NCBI GenBank assembly: GCA_030681635.1
Contig: JAUXRT010000732.1
Coordinates: forward strand, 1-5,457
Source: Reyranella sp.
GTDB taxonomy: Bacteria > Pseudomonadota > Alphaproteobacteria > Reyranellales > Reyranellaceae
Length of the DNA: 5,457 nt
Direction: 5' to 3'
The notes beneath the pieces were generated by a model that saw only the letters and a list, made by a program, of their open reading frames with translations, had not been told where the DNA came from and did not search any database. The position numbers were made by a program, and so were the translations under genes. Position 1 is the first letter of the stretch. Every line of letters starts with the position of its first letter. Positions 1-5,457 of the stretch are shown one piece after another.

Positions 1-1
1 C

Positions 2-847
2 GGAGGCTATCTCGCCGGACGCATGCGCACGCCCTGGCTGAGCGGCGTCGAGCAGGAGCGCCAGTTTCGTGACGGCAGCCACGGCTTTGCGGTGTGGGCG
101 GTCGGCATCCTGATCGGTGCCTGCATCGCCCTCTCCGGCGCCGGTGGCGCGCTCAAGACGGCCGTGCAGACCACTGCCACCCTGTCGGCCGGCGCGATCG
201 CCGGCGGCGGCGCGGCGATGGGCCCGGCGATCGCCGATCGCGTCGCGCAGCCTTCCGACATGGCACCCTCCAGCATGGCAATCGATCTGCTGCTGCGACC
301 GGTGCCTGGCCAGAGAACAGCCGCCGCGACACTGGCGCCGACGCCCGCGACGCCGGTTGCCCCGCCAGCTCCCCCGACTGCAGGCACCACCCAGCCCGAG
401 GCGGCGACGGCGACCGATCCGAAGCCCGCAACGGCCGCGCCAGCCATGCCAGGCATGAACGACGGCATGCGGATGGAGATGCGCCGTATCCCGCGCGGCG
501 AACTCCAGGCCCCGCTCACGCGGGTGTTCGCCACCAGCCTCGCCAGCGGCACCATGGCGCCGGCCGACCGCACCTATCTCGCCGAGATCGTGGCGCGCCA
601 GACCGGCCTGCCGCAGATCGAGGCCGAGAAGCGTGTCGACGAGGCCTATGCCGCCGCCAAGGACGCCGAGGCCAAGGCACGCGCCGCGGCCGACAAGGCC
701 CGCAAGATGGGCGCCCTCGCGGCGTTCCTTGCCGCCGCCACCCTGCTCATCGCCGGCGCGGCAGCCTGTGCCGGTGCGGCCATGGGCGGTCGCCATCGCG
801 ACGAGCAGGTTGCCACCCGCCTGTTTGGCGCCAGCCGCTTCTGGTAG
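2..847 (+). CDS. Membrane protein of unknown function, 3' part (5' end outside window)
   Basis: The frame is open to the left edge, so the ATG at 23 is probably internal. The first visible residues, GGYLAGRMRTPW, read like the cytoplasmic end of a membrane helix that lies outside the window. From the first visible codon there are 281 residues. A hydrophobic helix lies at about 28-48. A Pro/Ala/Thr-rich low-complexity stretch follows at about 105-150, then a Met-rich patch at 149-160. A charged helical segment spans about 185-235 (ADRTYLAEIVARQTGL, then EAEKRVDEAY). A second hydrophobic helix lies at 236-261, and the tail is GGRHRDEQ to RFW. From memory, this order (GGYLAGR, membrane helix, ADR-YL-LVA-TGL, AEKRVD, membrane helix, GGR-RD) recurs in unnamed membrane proteins of alphaproteobacteria. 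I know no assigned function. The part between the two helices is likely on one side of the membrane, probably periplasmic. The gene ends 15 bases before a hairpin terminator, so it is transcriptionally separate from the kinase gene. Confidence 0.85.
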   Translation, partial: GGYLAGRMRTPWLSGVEQERQFRDGSHGFAVWAVGILIGACIALSGAGGALKTAVQTTATLSAGAIAGGGAAMGPAIADRVAQPSDMAPSSMAIDLLLRPVPGQRTAAATLAPTPATPVAPPAPPTAGTTQPEAATATDPKPATAAPAMPGMNDGMRMEMRRIPRGELQAPLTRVFATSLASGTMAPADRTYLAEIVARQTGLPQIEAEKRVDEAYAAAKDAEAKARAAADKARKMGALAAFLAAATLLIAGAAACAGAAMGGRHRDEQVATRLFGASRFW

Positions 848-861
848 CGGAAGACGTTGGC

Positions 862-892
862 AACGCCCGGTCCCGCGAGGGGCCGGGCGTTT
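862..892 (+). terminator. Hairpin terminator after the membrane-protein gene
   Basis: The stem arms AACGCCCGG (862-870) and CCGGGCGTT (883-891) pair perfectly. They are extended inward by a T-G wobble and CCC/GGG, giving about 13 pairs closed by the four-base loop GCGA (875-878), a GNRA-type loop. The run of T after the stem is short (890-892). It lies 15 bases after the stop codon at 845-847. The position and very stable stem fit an intrinsic or hairpin-assisted terminator; the weak T-run leaves some doubt. Confidence 0.75.
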
Positions 893-917
893 GCGTGCCG
901 CCGTCGAACGTGTCCCT

Positions 918-963
918 CAATTCGATCGCGGCGTGCAGGTTCGACCTGCGCCGAATTGCGATC
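918..963. promoter_or_regulatory. Nested inverted repeats upstream of the kinase gene
   Basis: GTGCAGGT (933-940) and ACCTGCGC (944-951) form an 8-pair hairpin, including one G-T wobble, around the loop TCG. Outside it, CAATTCG (918-924) is the exact reverse complement of CGAATTG (952-958), and GATCGC (924-929) is the exact reverse complement of GCGATC (958-963). The outer pairs cannot all form with the inner stem without large bulges. The region is therefore either a DNA operator or an RNA leader with alternative folds. It lies about 85-130 bases before the kinase start. No known regulator motif was recognised. Confidence 0.4.
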
Positions 964-992
964 TTGTGCCTGCTGCGCCCACCGCGCATTTT
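964..992 (+). promoter_or_regulatory. Weak candidate promoter for the kinase gene
   Basis: TTGTGC (964-969) and CATTTT (987-992) lie 17 bases apart, as expected for a housekeeping-sigma -35/-10 pair. Each matches only three of six consensus bases. The -10 keeps the important A2 and T6. The main support is indirect: a terminator at 862-892 shuts off the upstream gene, so a promoter must exist between it and 1048. Predicted transcription would start near 998-1000, inside the next hairpin. Confidence 0.2.
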
Positions 993-1013
993 GGCGGTGT
1001 AACCGCCGTTTTG
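993..1013 (+). promoter_or_regulatory. GC-rich hairpin followed by GTTTTG in the kinase leader
   Basis: GGCGGT (993-998) and ACCGCC (1002-1007) form a perfect 6-pair stem with the loop GTA, followed at once by GTTTTG (1008-1013). A short GC stem followed by a T-run resembles an intrinsic terminator, yet it sits 35 bases before the kinase start codon and far past the upstream gene's own terminator. It may be an attenuator in the leader, an operator half-site pair, or chance in GC-rich DNA. Confidence 0.4.
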
Positions 1014-1047
1014 TCTGGCGCCGGTTCTTGGGGGACGGGCGTAAGCA

Positions 1048-4305
<3,258 letters not shown>

Positions 4306-4320
4306 GCGGGACCACGATGC

Positions 4321-4327
4321 GGGAGGT
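4321..4327 (+). promoter_or_regulatory. Ribosome binding site deciding the oxidoreductase start
   Basis: GGGAGGT is a near-complete Shine-Dalgarno sequence. Only three bases separate it from the GTG at 4331, against fifteen to the ATG at 4343. Counting from the final T, which pairs at the far end of the anti-Shine-Dalgarno, the short gap suits the GTG better. Confidence 0.6.
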
Positions 4328-4330
4328 CGC

Positions 4331-5407
4331 GTGACGCATTCGATGAAGTTCGGTTGGCTTACGCTTGCAATGTCGCCTTCGCCCGACGAGGACGGCGCCC
4401 GCATCGACAGGATCATCGAGCAGGCCTGCCTCGCCGAGACGCTGGGCTTCTCCGACGTCTGGCTGACCGAGCACTATTTCACCGGCGAGAGCGTCTACAA
4501 CGACTCGCTGATGTTTGCCGCCGCACTTGCCGTGAAGACCGAGCGCGTCCGCATCGGCTTCGCCGTGGTGCAGACACCGTTCCACCATCCGGTGCGGCTG
4601 GCCGTCCAGCTGGCGCTGCTCGACAATCTCAGCAAGGGCCGCATCGACGTCGGCATCGGCAAGGGCACCGCCTACAACGAATACGAATTCGTGGGCCACG
4701 GGCTGCGCAGCCATGACAGCCGCGAGCGCATGGAGGAGACGGTCGATATCCTCGAGCGCGCCTGGCGCGAGGCGCCGCTCACCTACGAAGGCAAGTTCCA
4801 CAGACTGCACATCCCGGCGCTCCGGCCCAAGCCGGTGCAGCAGCCGGGTCCGCCGCTCTGGCGCAGCGTCATCTCGCCCGGCTCCTTCGCCGAATGCGGA
4901 AAGCTGGGCGTGCCGATCCTGACGGCGCGCCTGCCGGTGGCGCGCATAAAAGAGCGCTGGGCGACCTATGCCGCCGGCATCGACGAAGGCGGCCACGATG
5001 CCGCAAAGAAGGCGCGGCTGCTGGCCAAGAGCGCGCTGTGGCGCAACGTCTACGTCGCGGATTCCAACGCTCAAGCCGAGGACGAGTTGGCGGCCCTCCT
5101 GGTCGAGACCCGCGCCCACATGATGCATGTCCGCGAGGCTTATAATCCCGCCGACTTCACGCCCGACCCGGCCACGCTCAACGCCTGGACCGACCCCGCC
5201 GTGCCTGATTCGGAAGCCATCCCGTTCGTGCTCTCGACCGGCTCGCTCTACGGCACGCCGGCTCGCGTGCGCGAGCAGGTGGCCGAACTGCGCGACGTCG
5301 GCGTCCAGCACCTGCTCTGCCAGACCGGCTTCGGCGCCATGAGCCACGACCAGAACGTGGCCTCCATGCGCCGCTTCGGCGAGCAGGTGATGCCGGCGTT
5401 CGGCTAA
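4331..5407 (+). CDS. LLM-class flavin-dependent oxidoreductase (luciferase-like monooxygenase)
   Basis: This encodes a 358-residue protein of the bacterial luciferase-like family: TIM-barrel enzymes that usually use reduced FMN (or F420 in some branches) and oxygen to oxidise small organic substrates. It has no signal peptide, so it is cytoplasmic. Numbering from the Met at 4343, family marks are: MKFGWLTLA (1-9), the helix ending in AETLGFSDVWLTEHYF (31-46), and RIGFAVVQTPFHHPVRLA (70-87). Then come LALLDNLSKGRIDVGIGKG (90-108), the C-terminal GTPARVREQVAELRDVGVQHL (304-324), and SMRRFGEQVMPAF near the end. The length is normal and no frame break is seen. The substrate cannot be told from sequence. 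The start is GTG at 4331, favoured by the ribosome binding site at 4321-4327. ATG at 4343 (354 residues) is the alternative and better matches how relatives begin. Extension to the ATG at 4229 would overlap the kinase gene with low-complexity sequence and is unlikely. The 25-base gap after the kinase suggests a shared transcript. Confidence 0.92.
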   Translation: MTHSMKFGWLTLAMSPSPDEDGARIDRIIEQACLAETLGFSDVWLTEHYFTGESVYNDSLMFAAALAVKTERVRIGFAVVQTPFHHPVRLAVQLALLDNLSKGRIDVGIGKGTAYNEYEFVGHGLRSHDSRERMEETVDILERAWREAPLTYEGKFHRLHIPALRPKPVQQPGPPLWRSVISPGSFAECGKLGVPILTARLPVARIKERWATYAAGIDEGGHDAAKKARLLAKSALWRNVYVADSNAQAEDELAALLVETRAHMMHVREAYNPADFTPDPATLNAWTDPAVPDSEAIPFVLSTGSLYGTPARVREQVAELRDVGVQHLLCQTGFGAMSHDQNVASMRRFGEQVMPAFG

Positions 5408-5457
5408 TCTTGCGCGAGGAACCGAGCGTTCGTACACGCGGCGGGCCTTGCCTTCGT
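5408..5457. other. Window tail with no assigned feature
   Basis: Fifty bases follow the oxidoreductase stop codon. There is no strong hairpin with a T-run, so no terminator is called. On the minus strand one frame reads through to a stop at 5406-5404 (ending in ARFLAQD). A convergent gene overlapping the oxidoreductase stop by two bases is therefore possible, but too little is visible to call it. Confidence 0.3.

Noticed and set aside
194..235. GCGATCGC palindromes at 194-201 and 227-234, like the HIP1 element of cyanobacteria
   Set aside because: They lie in Ala/Ile codons of a very GC-rich gene, are only two, and nothing else here suggests a cyanobacterium.
94..1002. Plus-strand open frame of 302 codons overlapping the membrane-protein gene
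   Set aside because: Its product is Arg/His-rich low complexity and it runs through the terminator hairpin. The other frame has membrane helices and a family-like pattern.

Overview
The window is about 5.5 kb of very GC-rich bacterial DNA with strong G/C preference at third codon positions. Gene style points to an alphaproteobacterium: a GGYLAGR-type membrane protein, a GQGGFGTTYLARD-type Ser/Thr kinase, and a short-chain-free luciferase-like oxidoreductase. I cannot place it more precisely from sequence alone. All three genes read on the + strand and together fill most of the window. No RNA gene, insertion sequence, CRISPR array or phage gene was seen.

Layout. Positions 2-847 hold the 3' part of a membrane-protein gene cut by the left window edge; a strong hairpin terminator follows at 862-892. 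The 200-base gap up to 1047 is rich in inverted repeats (918-963 and 993-1007) and must hold the control region of the next gene. Positions 1048-4305 encode a 1085-residue transmembrane Ser/Thr protein kinase. After a 25-base gap, 4331-5407 encodes an LLM-class (bacterial luciferase-like) flavin-dependent oxidoreductase. The last 50 bases hold no feature I can assign.

The kinase is the main point of interest. An intact cytoplasmic kinase domain is joined through one membrane helix to a long Lys/Glu/Ala-rich, TolA-like helical region. A peptidoglycan-binding-like domain follows, then three beta-rich modules, each with one pair of cysteines. Modules 1 and 2 and their charged linkers are an exact head-to-tail duplication in the DNA (2956-3456 and 3457-3915). 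The copies differ in the linker by two separate gaps of exactly seven residues. The third module looks like an older, diverged relative with its cysteines moved. This layout suggests a receptor kinase that monitors the cell wall or periplasm, which is inference.

The kinase and oxidoreductase genes are close enough to be co-transcribed, but no functional link is known to me. A perfect 9-base inverted repeat sits just before the kinase stop codon, so the two genes may also be separately controlled.
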